Source: Arthonia radiata (taxonomy: Eukaryota; Ascomycota; Arthoniomycetes; Arthoniales; Arthoniaceae). From it: a stretch of 64,000 nucleotides of DNA. The stretch lies in assembly GCA_002989075.1 (NCBI GenBank), contig PSQN01000002.1:1504097-1568096 (forward strand), read 5' to 3'. The translations under genes were made by a program, and so were the position numbers. Positions 45,420 through 55,583 of this stretch are shown piece by piece (positions within the stretch are counted from its first letter, which is position 1; every line of letters begins with the position of its first letter). The notes beneath the pieces were generated by a model. That model did no database searches. It was not told the origin of the DNA and saw only the letters and a list, made by a program, of their open reading frames with translations.

Positions 45420-46048
45420 ATGCCTCGACCGATGAAGACATCGTCAATGCCTCAACGAAAAGCATTGACATCCAATGATGGCGCATTAATCCCCAGCACA
45501 TCAAATGCGGACCCCGTCAGCGCGGAGGTTCTCATCGAAATGCTAGAGTACCTTCAGACTTGCATCGACGTTCTCTACTAGCCCAATAAAGAGAAAGCCT
45601 CTGATTGCAAAGCAGAGAGAGCTTTCTCCCACCGCGTATGTTGGTGATTCTCTCGCGACCTCGGCGGTAACAGTGTCGTGGGACGGCTGAGATTTCAAGT
45701 CTTCGCCATTCGCTCTTTGCTGACCGGCCTTAGCTTTTTACATCAGATTTTCAGATTCCGTATTACCTAGACGTCAATCAGAGTGATCTCACAGAAGCAG
45801 ACCGATCAAAATTCATGACATGGCTTGATAGGGAGACCGACGACATCATTGCCCAAAGATATGCCAAACCTTCGGCTGCCCAACATGAACATTTCGAGCT
45901 CAGGAAGGGGCACATACTCCTTGCGACCGCCGCCAGCGACATCATTGCCAGGAGGTTGAAAGCGGTATATGGGAATTCGAGCAATGTTCGAAAGATCGTG
46001 GGTGCGTTGGAGGCGAAGCGGGGAATGGTCTACGATGTCAAGCATTGA
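45420..46048 (+). pseudogene. Array gene E: paralogue with one in-frame stop
   Basis: Exons 45420-45635 and 45755-46048, phase-0 intron of 119 nt. Exon 1 reads SAEVLIEMLEYLQTCIDVLY, then TAG (45579-45581), then PNKEKASDCKAERAFSHR in the same frame. At this point genes B and C have a residue before P-x-x-E (NPDQE, GPEWE), so a single sense codon such as CAG has probably become a stop. Exon 2 reads DLTEADRSKFMTWLDRETDD, a helix ILLATAASDIIARRLKAVYG, and the ending MVYDVKH. Everything else is open, so the inactivation looks recent. The acceptor at 45754 is the one that keeps the frame. Confidence 0.65.
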
Positions 46049-46321
46049 AAGATTGCCGGACCGCTTCTCAAAGGGGATCAAAATTTTGTAACGAAAGCAG
46101 CTGTATAGAAGCTCGTTGGGCCTCAAATGGGCTGTGTCATCGGCAAACGCCGGAGATTCGAGGGCCAAGTAGTGGCGACTTCATCATCACCAAACTTGCT
46201 CTGGCGCTGCTTGGCGCCTTGAAATGTGTGGGGACGTGAGTTCTTTTGCTCCTCGTTTTTCATCAAATTTGCGCTTCTGACTACATGCTCCAGAATTTTA
46301 TGACCAAGTGTTTCTGCCAAA

Positions 46322-46906
46322 ATGCCGGACCGCGATCAAGAACGGCTGCTCAGGGGCACCACGACCATTACATTCGACTTCAAAGCACCTCCTCATGTCC
46401 TTATTGAGATGCTGAAATACTTGACCGCCTGCAAAGAATCACTGTTCGACCAAAACAGTTGGAAGGCAAAGCGCGACCATCTATTGGAGCTCATTGAGCA
46501 ACGAGACGTACGTCGCACGTCTACGTGGAACGAGTGGACTCCTTCACACTAATCCACACAGGCCACCCGCGAAGCGATCCGGAAGAATCATGGCCTCGAA
46601 GAGCTTTCACTGGAAGAGACCCAGAAGCTCAGCGACTGGTCGGCCGGCTTAACGGGGATGGCCGCCTTCCAAGACGAGCACTATGATGAGTATCGGTATC
46701 GCTATGAGCGGTGATCGCATCAGACCATTGCCCAGATTGCCATTGACGCTATCTTCGCGCATCTTGAGAGTCTGGAACATAAGTGGGAGGAGGTCAAACA
46801 GGTGCTGGAGAAAGGAAGCGATGATCTCGGGTCTTTGAGAGGTCAGCCATCGGCGAACGATAGAGAACGCTGGTCTCAAGTTCTGGAGCGTGAGTGGACA
46901 TTGTAA
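46322..46906 (+). pseudogene. Array gene F: paralogue with one in-frame stop in exon 2
   Basis: Exons 46322-46507 and 46562-46906, phase-0 intron of 54 nt. Exon 1 has ITFDFKAPPHVLIEMLKYLT, nearly the same as gene D. Exon 2 opens Ala-Thr-Arg, reads LEELSLEETQKLSDWSAGL, then meets TGA at 46712-46714. The same frame continues with QTIAQIAIDAIFAHLESLEH, GSLRGQP and RWSQVLEREWTL, matching gene D throughout. A single change such as CGA to TGA explains the break. Translation as it stands would give about 112 aa, lacking the conserved C-terminal helices. Confidence 0.68.
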
Positions 46907-47360
46907 TTGGGACGAGAGCATCGCGCCGGCGGCTGTCGGTAACTCGTGCGTGTATCTAGGTGATCCGAAGGCAACATGCGCGGGGAAGAGCGCTGCAAGG
47001 TGGCTAGGGTGGACCGGTACTTGTGGGCTGCATCCTAGGCGGGAGCAGCTCAATGAGAACTAGTGGCGACGAGTACAGTGTTCGCATGGGATAGGTGTCG
47101 TCTTTATCCTTCGAAAGACCAGCTGTGCCAGCCCTTTGCACCCTGCGCAGCCATCTCGGAGATATGACCATCCTTGCTTTCGTGCTCGACTTTCGGGACA
47201 GCGGTGGTGTCGTAGCGGCGACGTATCCCCCTAAGGTGAGGCTTTCGGTCACTGTCTCCTTATCCTTTTAGGCTTAGCTTGATTCCAGCATTTTGCTACC
47301 TCGCCAGCTATCTGCAAAACTTGTCTTCCATCCAAATTCTCTGCAACCCGATCTCACGAA
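46907..47360. other. Spacer between array genes F and G
   Basis: About 450 bp, presumably terminator of F and promoter of G. Short frames on the - strand only; nothing recognisable. Confidence 0.4.
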
Positions 47361-48052
47361 ATGGATTCCGCAACCTCAACGCCTTTGCCCGCTGGTAACA
47401 CCTCTCAAGATCATCAAGTCAACATGCGGGAGTCCACAACTACGGAGCCCAACAAAGACGCAGTGCTGAATGTTCTGATGCCTCAGATCGATGCAGATCC
47501 CAAGGTCCTGATCGAGCTGACGCAGTACTTGGACACATGCAGGTCTAGCATGAGTCTTTGGCGAGACGAGGACAATCTGAAGAGCTATGAAGGAGAGCTA
47601 AAGGACGACGAGATGTTTGTAAGTGCCGTAAGACCTGATATGCCAGAAGATAGACTTCTCTGGCAATGAGCAGAACAAACAACTCTTTGCGTGTACGGTT
47701 CAGCTAACATTCTGTTAAGGACATTCGCAGAGCTGCGGCATTCGGCCACGCCCACGAGGACTTGACCGTCGAGTACACCGCCAAAATTGCTTCATGGTGT
47801 GAAAAGGAGATCGACTGGACATCCAAGGCTGGCCGTCCAAACCCGGCAGAGGCCCGCGAGCAGTGGTGTTGGTCCACGCTCATCGCGGTGGTCCAACAGT
47901 TTATTGCTGAGAAATTGAAGCGCGATCACATGGAGTCAGAGGACGTTCGCGTATTCTTCGAGAATCAAGGGGCACACTGGAGCAGACAGAATCCACAAAT
48001 TAGCGAAGAAGAACTTGTTGAGAGCTTGCTAGGGACGATCACGGTGTTGTAG
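47361..48052 (+). CDS. Array gene G: intact small helical paralogue
   Basis: Exons 47361-47618 and 47720-48052, 196 aa; phase-0 intron of 101 nt. A T/S/N-rich N-terminus of about 45 residues precedes ADPKVLIELTQYLDTCRSSM, in which the motif Met is Leu, and then an acidic stretch DEDNLKSYEGELKDDEMF. Exon 2 reads DIRRAAAFGHAHEDLTVEYT, IASWCEKEIDW, a helix CWSTLIAVVQQFIAEKLKRD and the ending EELVESLLGTITVL. The protein is markedly acidic. No targeting signal, no known domain. Confidence 0.78.
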
Positions 48053-48554
48053 TGCAAGTTTGGACAGTGACGTCCAATTGAGGGATAGGCGCAGAGATCG
48101 AAGGGGTTGCGCAGAGCGCAGAGCGGAGAAAGCAGCGCTCTGAAGCGACTGTCATGTGTTGATAGAGCAGCGCCTCTGCGATGCGAAGGGCAACATCCAA
48201 TCATTTCCATACTTCTTCCACCTGTGGCCTGTGCTGGGCGAATCGTTAGGCCACGTTTCAACTTCACGCTCAACTCCATTTGCGATTTCCAGACGTACTG
48301 GTCAGTGCTTCTCAGAGCATTATCACAATCAGATCACCTGCAAGGTGCTCGAGGCATGCTCAGCATCGAGATGTCTCAGTTGTGGGGTCGGCTCGAGGCG
48401 AGAGTATGTTTGTTTACCTCTTGAAGCGTTGCTTGGCAGTCACCTGCCACTTGTCGCCTCTCTGGACGCTGATAAACAGATGAGTTTCGCTTTGTTTCTC
48501 TGCCATATTTTCTCGCAACCCATTCTCGTGAACGTTACCAACTTTCAGCGAGCC
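48053..48554. other. Spacer before array gene H
   Basis: About 500 bp. It includes an in-frame upstream ATG at 48480 that would add 25 hydrophobic residues (MSFALFLCHIFSQPILVNV) to gene H; no other gene is supported. Confidence 0.4.
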
Positions 48555-49153
48555 ATGCAAACCACAGGTGCTGCCAGCGGTGCCGATATCGCGTCGCTCG
48601 TATCTACACGAGATCCAAAAATTGTCTTCGAAATACTGCAGTACTTGCTCACCTCTCGACAGCTTCTCAAAGACATCAACAATGCGAACTATGACAAACA
48701 AGACACATTTGACGACAAGGTCGCGGAAGGCTACATGGTAGGTTTGCTCCGATTGATTGCATTATTCCCTTTCGTAAAACGCTAGATCCGACCACTACTA
48801 ATATCAAAATGTAGGCCGCACGCCGTGCTACTCAAATTGGACAGGGCACAGAAGAACTGACATTTGAGGAGACTCTGCGTTGCATGTCGTGGTGTCGCAA
48901 CGAGTTGAATGGGTCGAGGATACCTGGAGATATGGCGGAAACCTATCAGGACAACAGGTCTCGAGACGATATGATTAGTGTTTTGCAAGTCGCTATCAGT
49001 GCGCTGGTGAAGGCGTTTGAAGAGATACCAGACAAGCCCAGTTCGATGGCTGCATACCTGGAGATGGTGAGGCGACAGTTTGAAGACTTGCACTTCGAAG
49101 ATTCCGAGGCAGGAGGGTGGCAGAAGGCCTTGAGTAGAGTGCGGCGGCTATGA
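48555..49153 (+). CDS. Array gene H: intact small helical paralogue
   Basis: Exons 48555-48737 and 48815-49153, 173 aa; phase-0 intron of 77 nt. Exon 1 has LVSTRDPKIVFEILQYLLTS, with Phe-Glu-Ile in the motif, and a charged stretch ending KVAEGYM. Exon 2 opens Ala-Ala-Arg-Arg, reads LTFEETLRCMSWCRNELNG, a helix MISVLQVAISALVKAFEEIP and the ending GGWQKALSRVRRL, which shares GWQK with gene D. I chose the ATG at 48555 because the other paralogues have hydrophilic starts; the ATG at 48480 is in frame and would give a signal-peptide-like extension. Function unknown. Confidence 0.76.
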
Positions 49154-49433
49154 GGAAGAGCCTGTCGACGGAGCCGTGAGTGCTGCCACTCCCGGGCGGT
49201 GTGGGATCGATTGCTCCTGAGGACATGAGCTGGCAGTCGAGATTACTGTGGATGACTTGAGCGTGTTGACCAAGTGGAATGAGGGCATGATGTCTTGGCA
49301 TGTCGATGCTTCGCTTGTAGCTGCCTTCTATCCTGAAACACGCGCCTCAATACCATTCCTGTAATACTCTTCCTTCCAAGCTGACCTTAACTGCTTTTGC
49401 ACCAACAATCGCCATGGTCATGCACGCCACACT

Positions 49434-49973
49434 ATGGATCCCATGAAAGCCTCTTGGAGGAACGATAGCGTGTCACTGGTATCGACAACTGACGCAGGCA
49501 TCCTTCTTGAGATGCATCGATATCTAATCGCTAGCCACTTTGTTCTGTCGGAACCCTACGATCCAGAAAGTCGCGAGAACTCTGCGATGCTCGCTGGTAT
49601 TTACCACGTAGGCCCTCTACAATCGACAACGCATCATATTATTGATGTTCCGAACTTGATCCAGGGCCCCACAAGCTGACCAGATGATTCTAGGGTGCTC
49701 AATAGCGCTTGAATAGTGGCGTGCGCTTGAGGAAAAAGTACCAGACAATTGGGAAATCGTGAGATGCAGCGTAAGCTCTGCAAGTCCCAGAGGGCGATTC
49801 TGATTGCAGCCATCGGAGAGATCATCAAGAAGCTTGTCGAGACCGGCCACATCGAGGAGGTGGAGGAGTCTGTCAGAGGGATATCGAGTGCCGGCATGTT
49901 GCCGGAAGGACGTCAAGGAAAAGTCGACACTGGTAAAGCTCTAGAGGAGCTAGAGGAATTGAAGGATGTCTAA
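49434..49973 (+). pseudogene. Array gene I: degenerate paralogue
   Basis: Exon 1 from the ATG at 49434 is complete in look: LVSTTDAGILLEMHRYLIAS, then PYDPESRENSAMLAGIYHV with a GT donor at about 49611. Exon 2 cannot be read in one frame: the expected W-containing helix is missing or scrambled between 49690 and 49745, while from about 49749 a normal family end resumes (SQRAILIAAIGEIIKKLVET, then ALEELEELKDV at 49973). The copy has therefore lost part of exon 2 by deletion or several small changes. It is probably not functional. Confidence 0.6.
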
Positions 49974-50285
49974 GGCGATGAATTGCAGCTGCGGCACTGG
50001 TGAGGTCGTTGCGTGTTAAAGTGATGCAGTCTCTCGAGGTAAGGAACGCAGGCCATAGATTGTGTCATCTGATACTACGGTCGTGAACGTCAAATTGATG
50101 GTCGAGATGTGAGATCAGCGTTACAGTGATCAAATTTTCACCTAGCGAGCGAAAGGCTTTCAAAGCTCTAGCCTGTGTACTCTTCTTCTTCCTCTTCTAG
50201 TCGCAAGTCTTGCGCTCGTCACGAATTTCTGCAACAAACGTCAACGTTGATATCGCGCAGGGTCTGTCGCTCATACACCACCGCC
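49974..50285. other. Spacer between array genes I and J
   Basis: 312 bp including a TCTTCTTCTTCCTCTTCTAG pyrimidine tract at about 50180-50200 just before gene J, a likely leader element. Confidence 0.4.
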
Positions 50286-50847
50286 ATGGCCGAAACTTCG
50301 CTCTTTCGAGAGACAGACACCAGCGTACTCCTCGAAATGATGGACTACCTCTCAGCTTGCTTCAACATTCTCGCCAACAAGATCTCCCTGGCCGAGAAGG
50401 AACACCATCGCGATGAACTCACTGTGAGGGCGCAGGTAAGTACAGTGTCCCAAACTTCATTCTCGATTGTTGAAGAGCACAAATGTAGCACTGCTCGATC
50501 TGTCGCTGACCTTGGTTCAGGCTGCTAGCTTCAACGTGCCGCAATCAACCTCGCAAGCAGAAGCGGCCTACAAAGCGAAAGAGTACCGATGGTTCATCGA
50601 AGCACTCAATCTGAAACACCTCAAGCCGTCTGCAGAAGACGCAAAGCATGAAGAGCTGTTCTCGTCGCATTACGACATTGCCGCGATTGCACTCGACATC
50701 GTCATGAAAGAGCTTGAGGACCCACGTCGTGCCAGTGATGAGGTCCATGAAAAGCTGCAAAAAGTTCAGCAAGACTTCGAAGGCGACCGCGAATACATTG
50801 CTGACCATGGCATGGAGAGTATGCTGGAAAACATCGAAAAGATCTGA
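50286..50847 (+). CDS. Array gene J: intact small helical paralogue
   Basis: Exons 50286-50435 and 50521-50847, 158 aa; phase-0 intron of 85 nt. The ATG lies in GCCATGG context. Exon 1 has ETDTSVLLEMMDYLSACFNI, then LAEKEHHRDELTVRAQ. Exon 2 opens Ala-Ala-Ser, reads YRWFIEALNL, a helix YDIAAIALDIVMKELEDPRR and the ending MESMLENIEKI. It is the last copy; the next gene is on the opposite strand and unrelated. No targeting signal, no known domain. Confidence 0.78.
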
Positions 50848-50984
50848 TGCTCTCGTCGATGTTCCCACGGGTGTGCCAATGCGCCGGTAACATCGGGACG
50901 AGAAGCTTGCGGAAGAAAGCTGAGATGACGGCCACAGCAGAACGACGATAAGGTGGTAACGGTTCTGAGCGAGATAGCCTTCGC

Positions 50985-51893
50985 TCATCTCACACCATAT
51001 GACCCCTTCGAAACTCCCTTCTTCTTATCTTCTACCATCTTCCTCAATCCCTCAACGACCTTCAACCTCGCCTTTTCCTCGCTCGTACCTTTCCACACCT
51101 CTGCCAGTATCTCGAGGTCATCGATTCGATTCATGGCAGCGTCGTATCCTTCGACGCCTTGTAAGCCTTCGACTTCTTTCTTCATCCGCTCAGACGAGGC
51201 TTTGCCCTTCTTTTCTCTGTCTTCGGTGTCCTCAGCTTCCGGACCAGCGACGCTAATGAACGTGTTTCGCATGTTGACCTCACTCGGTGCAATCGGCCAG
51301 TCCAGCGCTGCCCCAAAGACCTTGACCACGCTTTCCAGTCTGTCTCTTACTAAGGCCAGCGTACGCAGCCGTGTGATGGCATCTTGGCTGGTCTTCGGAT
51401 CGCCTTTTTGCTGGTCTACGGAAAGCCTCGGCTGCAGAGCGGCTTCCGGTGCAATGGTTGAGCTCACGCTCTGCCGGCTTGTGCTGGCTCTTCTCCTCGT
51501 TGGCTTCAATGAACCCGGCAAGAACCTAGCCAGATCGTCCGCGAGTCCATCGACGAGCACATCACTCAGGCTTCCAGTCTCGCCGCGCAGAATCTCCACC
51601 TCATACGCGAGCCGACCGCCAGACCGCAAGATCTCATCGGTGAGCTTTGTAAGCTGGCTTGACAAGCGCGTGAGCTGTGCCGAGAGCTGTGACAGCAATG
51701 TCTGTGTCTGAGTGTTGAGGTCTGTAAGGGACGTGCTCTGCGCTGGCACGGATACGGCAGATGACCGGGAGGGTGTCCAGGACGGAAGGGTAGCGTTGAG
51801 GTAGTCGGCGGGGTCGAAAGTGGGTGCAAGGAAAGGACGGATAGCTTTGTCGGATGCAAGGGAGTCGTTCAGTATAGAGGGTGAAATAGCCAT
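50985..51893 (-). CDS. Conserved oligomeric Golgi complex subunit 7-like protein
   Basis: Single-exon frame from the ATG at 51893, 302 aa. It opens with residues 1-35 containing FLAPTFDPADYLNATLP, the conserved start of fungal COG7, and continues as a long helical protein with LSQLSAQLTRLSSQLTKLTDEI (a coiled coil around residues 68-90), a predicted disordered RRRASTSRQS stretch and a terminal KVVEGLRKMVEDKKKG. COG7 belongs to lobe B of the COG tether, which captures retrograde vesicles at the Golgi. Fungal proteins of this type are much shorter than the animal subunit, matching this length. It is head-to-head with the SMP-30-like gene. Confidence 0.72.
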   Translation of the reverse strand: MAISPSILNDSLASDKAIRPFLAPTFDPADYLNATLPSWTPSRSSAVSVPAQSTSLTDLNTQTQTLLSQLSAQLTRLSSQLTKLTDEILRSGGRLAYEVEILRGETGSLSDVLVDGLADDLARFLPGSLKPTRRRASTSRQSVSSTIAPEAALQPRLSVDQQKGDPKTSQDAITRLRTLALVRDRLESVVKVFGAALDWPIAPSEVNMRNTFISVAGPEAEDTEDREKKGKASSERMKKEVEGLQGVEGYDAAMNRIDDLEILAEVWKGTSEEKARLKVVEGLRKMVEDKKKGVSKGSYGVR

Positions 51894-52330
51894 CCTCGCG
51901 AAGAATCGTGGGCTTTTTCGGTCAAGCTCTATCCTCAGGCGTATGCAGCTACCCTCATCAGAGGTCGACCGCCGGATGAGGGTGGTGGCACACACGCACA
52001 CTCCTTGAATAGTACAATGGTTGATGAAGTACACGAATGAGGTCGGACGGAAATGCTCCGACAGATTGGGACGTACCTGCATTAGATCCCGAGTCATTGG
52101 CCTTGGCGCTCTTCTCCTCACTGCTCACGTCATCTTACGAGTCCTGCATCGTCAGCGAGCAGGTCCACAGTCATGGCCAACCAGTATTTGAAGATGGCCA
52201 GCTCCCGGAAGCTACGGAGGTGTTCACCGCCGCGCACGCGTTGCGCCAGAGTCTTCAAACCCACGCCTTCACCAAGCCACCCTCCCTAGCTTACCCCCCA
52301 GAGCTACCACCACCCACCCACCCACCAACC

Positions 52331-53461
52331 ATGGTAGCCGTAAACACCGTCAACCTCTTCCAGCTCGCCCGCTCCCTCCCCTACGCCCAATCCCTCATCG
52401 ATGTCTCGACCTTCGACAACAGCACAGTCTCCATCCTCTCCTACTCCCCATCCTTCATCGACACCATCACCGGCCCCGACCCCGCCGTCACCCTCCTCGC
52501 CAACGAATCCTACAACGCCTTCCACGAGGCCGGTGTCTACTCCCGCCTCACGAACAGCGCGTACATCTCTTCCAACTTCGCGAGCCTTCCCTACGAAGAC
52601 AACCGCATCAATGTCACTATCTACAACTTCACGGACTCGAACGTATACTCCGTCCGCTACCCGAATCTAGCGGCCGCGAATGGCGCGACACTCTTCACTG
52701 CGCCGGGCTGCTCCAGCCCCGACACGAACGGTCTAGAGCCGAATAAAGACTACGTTCTCTGGGCCGATGAAGGGGACTTCACCTTGCCGTCCGGTCTTGT
52801 CGCGCTGGACCCCGTGTCCGGCGACACCATACCCATCCTGACGTCCTTCCTCGGCCGCAACTTCAGCTCCGCGAACGACGTCCGCCAGCATCCCGTGACG
52901 GGCGACCTCTGGTTCACAGACGCGCAGTACGGGTACTTCCAAGACTTTCGTGTGCCGCCCGTCATCCCGAGCCAAGTCTACCGCTTTGAGCCTGGAACGG
53001 GGGTGGTGCAGGCAGTTGCAGACGGCTTTGTCGAGGCGAACGGGATCGAATTCAGCCCGGATCTGAAGACGGCGTATGTCACAGACACCGGAGCTGCGAA
53101 TCTGAACGGCACCAATCCCGCGGGGCCGGCGAACATTTATGCCTATGACTTCATCCCGGATGGGAAGGGGCTGGTGAACAGGAGATTGTTCGCGGTGGCG
53201 GACAGTGGGATTCCGGATGGGATACACACGGATACGCAGGGGAATGTGTATGCCAGCTGCGGTGGAGGCGACGGCGTGCACGTTTGGGATCCGAGCGGTG
53301 TGCTGCTGGGGAAATTCTTGGTGATGGGCGGTGATGACGGCGGGAGTAATAACTTCGAGTTCATTCCTGGCGGGATCATCATCTTTAACGCGTTCAAGCT
53401 GTGGCAGGTAGAGCTGCTGGCAGAAGGAAGGGAAGTGAGGAAGGAGTGGGGAAGGGCATAG
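52331..53461 (+). CDS. SMP-30/gluconolactonase-like lactonohydrolase
   Basis: ATG at 52331 (ACCATGG context) gives 376 aa; an upstream in-frame ATG at 52037 would add 98 unrelated residues and I consider it leader. The protein has the six-bladed propeller signatures of fungal gluconolactonases: FHEAGVYSRLTNSAYISSN, YVLWADEGDFTLPSGLVALD, SSANDVRQHPVTGDLWFTDA with the metal-site ND, QVYRFEPGTG, ANGIEFSPDLKTAYVTDTG (metal-site N) and DGIHTDTQGNVYASC with the metal-site D. Such enzymes hydrolyse sugar or aromatic lactones with Ca2+ or Zn2+. No signal peptide is visible at this start, so either the enzyme is intracellular or the true first exon differs. Codon use is strongly C-ending. Confidence 0.82.
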   Translation: MVAVNTVNLFQLARSLPYAQSLIDVSTFDNSTVSILSYSPSFIDTITGPDPAVTLLANESYNAFHEAGVYSRLTNSAYISSNFASLPYEDNRINVTIYNFTDSNVYSVRYPNLAAANGATLFTAPGCSSPDTNGLEPNKDYVLWADEGDFTLPSGLVALDPVSGDTIPILTSFLGRNFSSANDVRQHPVTGDLWFTDAQYGYFQDFRVPPVIPSQVYRFEPGTGVVQAVADGFVEANGIEFSPDLKTAYVTDTGAANLNGTNPAGPANIYAYDFIPDGKGLVNRRLFAVADSGIPDGIHTDTQGNVYASCGGGDGVHVWDPSGVLLGKFLVMGGDDGGSNNFEFIPGGIIIFNAFKLWQVELLAEGREVRKEWGRA

Positions 53462-53508
53462 TCTCTACAGATATCCTCGATGAATGCAAATGAACAGGTA
53501 ATCAGCCA

Positions 53509-53970
53509 TCACTGATCAGGCACATGCGCCACAACCTCAATCTCAACCCTCATCTCCCTCAACGCCAGACTCGCAACCCCAATGACCGTCCACAGCGGTT
53601 CATGCCCCGGGCACCACTTCCGCAGCCCCTCCACCATTGCATTCATCGTTTCTTTATCCAGCGGCTGGCAGTGATAGCTCCGCACTTTGTAGACGTGCTC
53701 CCAGCCCTTCCCGCCAGCGGCTTTGACAGTCTCATTCACGTTCTCGAAGGCTTGCGCGATCTCGGCGGCAAGGTCCGTGGGTATGACTGAGGTGTCGCGA
53801 TCCCAGCCGCCTTGTAACTGTTACTAACGAAGATGATAGAAGAGCTTAGAGACTATACCTTGGCCTGAAGTGTAGATGGTGTTGCCGATCTTGACGGCTT
53901 GGCTGTAATGAGTCCTTTCTCTGGCGCGTTCGCCGAAGCCGGGGTAGCTGGAGTACTGAAGATGGGCCAT
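53509..53970 (-). CDS. RidA/YjgF/UK114-family protein (2 exons)
   Basis: Exons 53859-53970 and 53509-53810, joined at a glycine codon, give 137 aa. It opens MAHLQYSSYPGFGERARE and has the family pattern YSQAVKIGNTIYTSGQGGWD, AQAFENVNETVKAAGG, HVYKVRSYHC and LREMRVEIEVVAHVP at the end, with the conserved Arg (in MRVEIE) that binds the carboxylate of the substrate in true RidA imine deaminases. Members remove reactive enamines from PLP enzymes or act in catabolic pathways; the typical length is 120-140 aa. The intron is 48 nt. It is the last host gene before the AT-rich repeat block. Confidence 0.87.
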
Positions 53971-55399
53971 GGTGTTGCTGCAGATCGGCTTTGCGCGAAA
54001 CCTGGCTCTGCACTAGGTTTCTGTAGAGCCTGTTAGTAGCGATGGCTCAGTCTCGGGACCTAGCCTATCTTTCCGGGGACGTGCACGGTTATGTGACCGG
54101 CACGGTTGCGTAAGGCACGTAACTTCTCCTCGTAGATAGCCTAGGCTCCTACCCTACGTTAGTACTAAACTTACTAGATTTTTAGCTTAAATTACTACCT
54201 TTCTTACGTTAATTTTCTTACTTAAAAGTCCTTTAATTTTTATTTAATTAGGCTTATTTTATTACTTAAAACCTTAGCTATTAATTGATCTTTACTTAAT
54301 TATCTTATAGCTAATATTAATAGCTAAAGTGCCTACTAAAGGTTAAAAATCTTACTTAATTACCTAAAATTTAATTTTTATTATTTAGCTTAAAATAACT
54401 AAAATAGTAAATAAGGAGTTTAATAAGTTTAATAAGCAAACTATACTTTAATATTAGTTATATTTATTTTCTACTGCCTATAGAATTTAAGAAAATAAAC
54501 TTTTAAAGGAGAATAACGCTCTTAATAATAGTTATTAGAGCTTTTTAAAGTATGCTAAGATATATATAAACTTAAAAGTCTTCTATTTTAGCTTTAAACG
54601 GTTTTATAAGGATTTAAATGAAGATTTTAATCTTTATAAGGCTCTTAAGCTTGATATACTATATAGTAGAATAGTTAATAAGCTTTATTAACTATTAAAC
54701 TAAATACTATACTTTAGCTAGTTTTAACTAGATTAAGATTTATTTTAGCTAGTTAAAAATGAATTAATCTTTAATTAAATTATATTAATTACTCTTCTAC
54801 TAGTTATACTACTTATAGTACTTATATAGCTTTATTATCTTAGTAAAAAGAAAAAAGTTAGTAAAGCTATACTATATTAAATTTAGTTTTATATCTTTTT
54901 TATTTATAGTATTCTTTACTTTTTATAGTAAAAAAGACTCTTAAATAGCTTTTTTATACTTTTTAAGTCTCTATCTCTAGAAATTAGGTATTTACTATTT
55001 ACTTCTTATCTTACTAAACTAGTATAGCTTAACTTATAGATATAAGAAGCTTTATAAGACAATTAAAGACCTTAAGAAGTCTATTAAGCGTACTATAGAT
55101 AGTATTAAAGATAGCTCTTAGTTTATAGTTATATATAATAACCTTAATCTTACTATTTATATCTTATAGTAAAGCTTAAATATTTAGTAATATACTAGAT
55201 TAATTACTATAGTATATCTACTCTAAAGCAATAGTTTTTCTTTTAACGTACCGTTAAATTAAGATATACTTAATTTAAATTACTTTTTTAGCCTTCTAGA
55301 TATTCTTAATGCTCTAAAAAACAATCTCTAGAAGCTAAAGCTATATTAAGTATAAATTATATTTAAATATTAAGCGTAAAAGGATTTTAGGCTAGATTA
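53971..55399. other. Start of the AT-rich repeat block
   Basis: The first 150 bp are ordinary intergenic DNA. From about 54130 the sequence becomes extremely AT-rich with almost no CA or TG, the RIP signature, and no frame of length. It is probably an old, heavily mutated repeat; no termini or protein motif could be recognised. Confidence 0.5.
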
Positions 55400-55583
55400 T
55401 GTAGCATCGCAGACAGAAGGTTACGTACAGAACTAGGCACGAGGATTAGAACTAGCGTAGCTTGGCACATAGATACGCTCTTCTATCGTTCGTAGTTTAG
55501 TTTAGTTTCTTTATGCAATGTCTTGTTCATAAGAATCTACGTTAAGGTTTATACTTAGCTTCTATTACTTTCATTATATTACA
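55400..55583 (+). repeat. Candidate 5' LTR of the gypsy fossil
   Basis: TG...CA bounded interval before the gag remnant. Assigned by position and end bases only. Confidence 0.3.

Noticed and set aside
52037-52330. Upstream in-frame extension of the SMP-30-like protein
   Set aside because: The 98 residues have no resemblance to the family and lie in the divergent promoter with the COG7-like gene; the ATG at 52331 has a better context.
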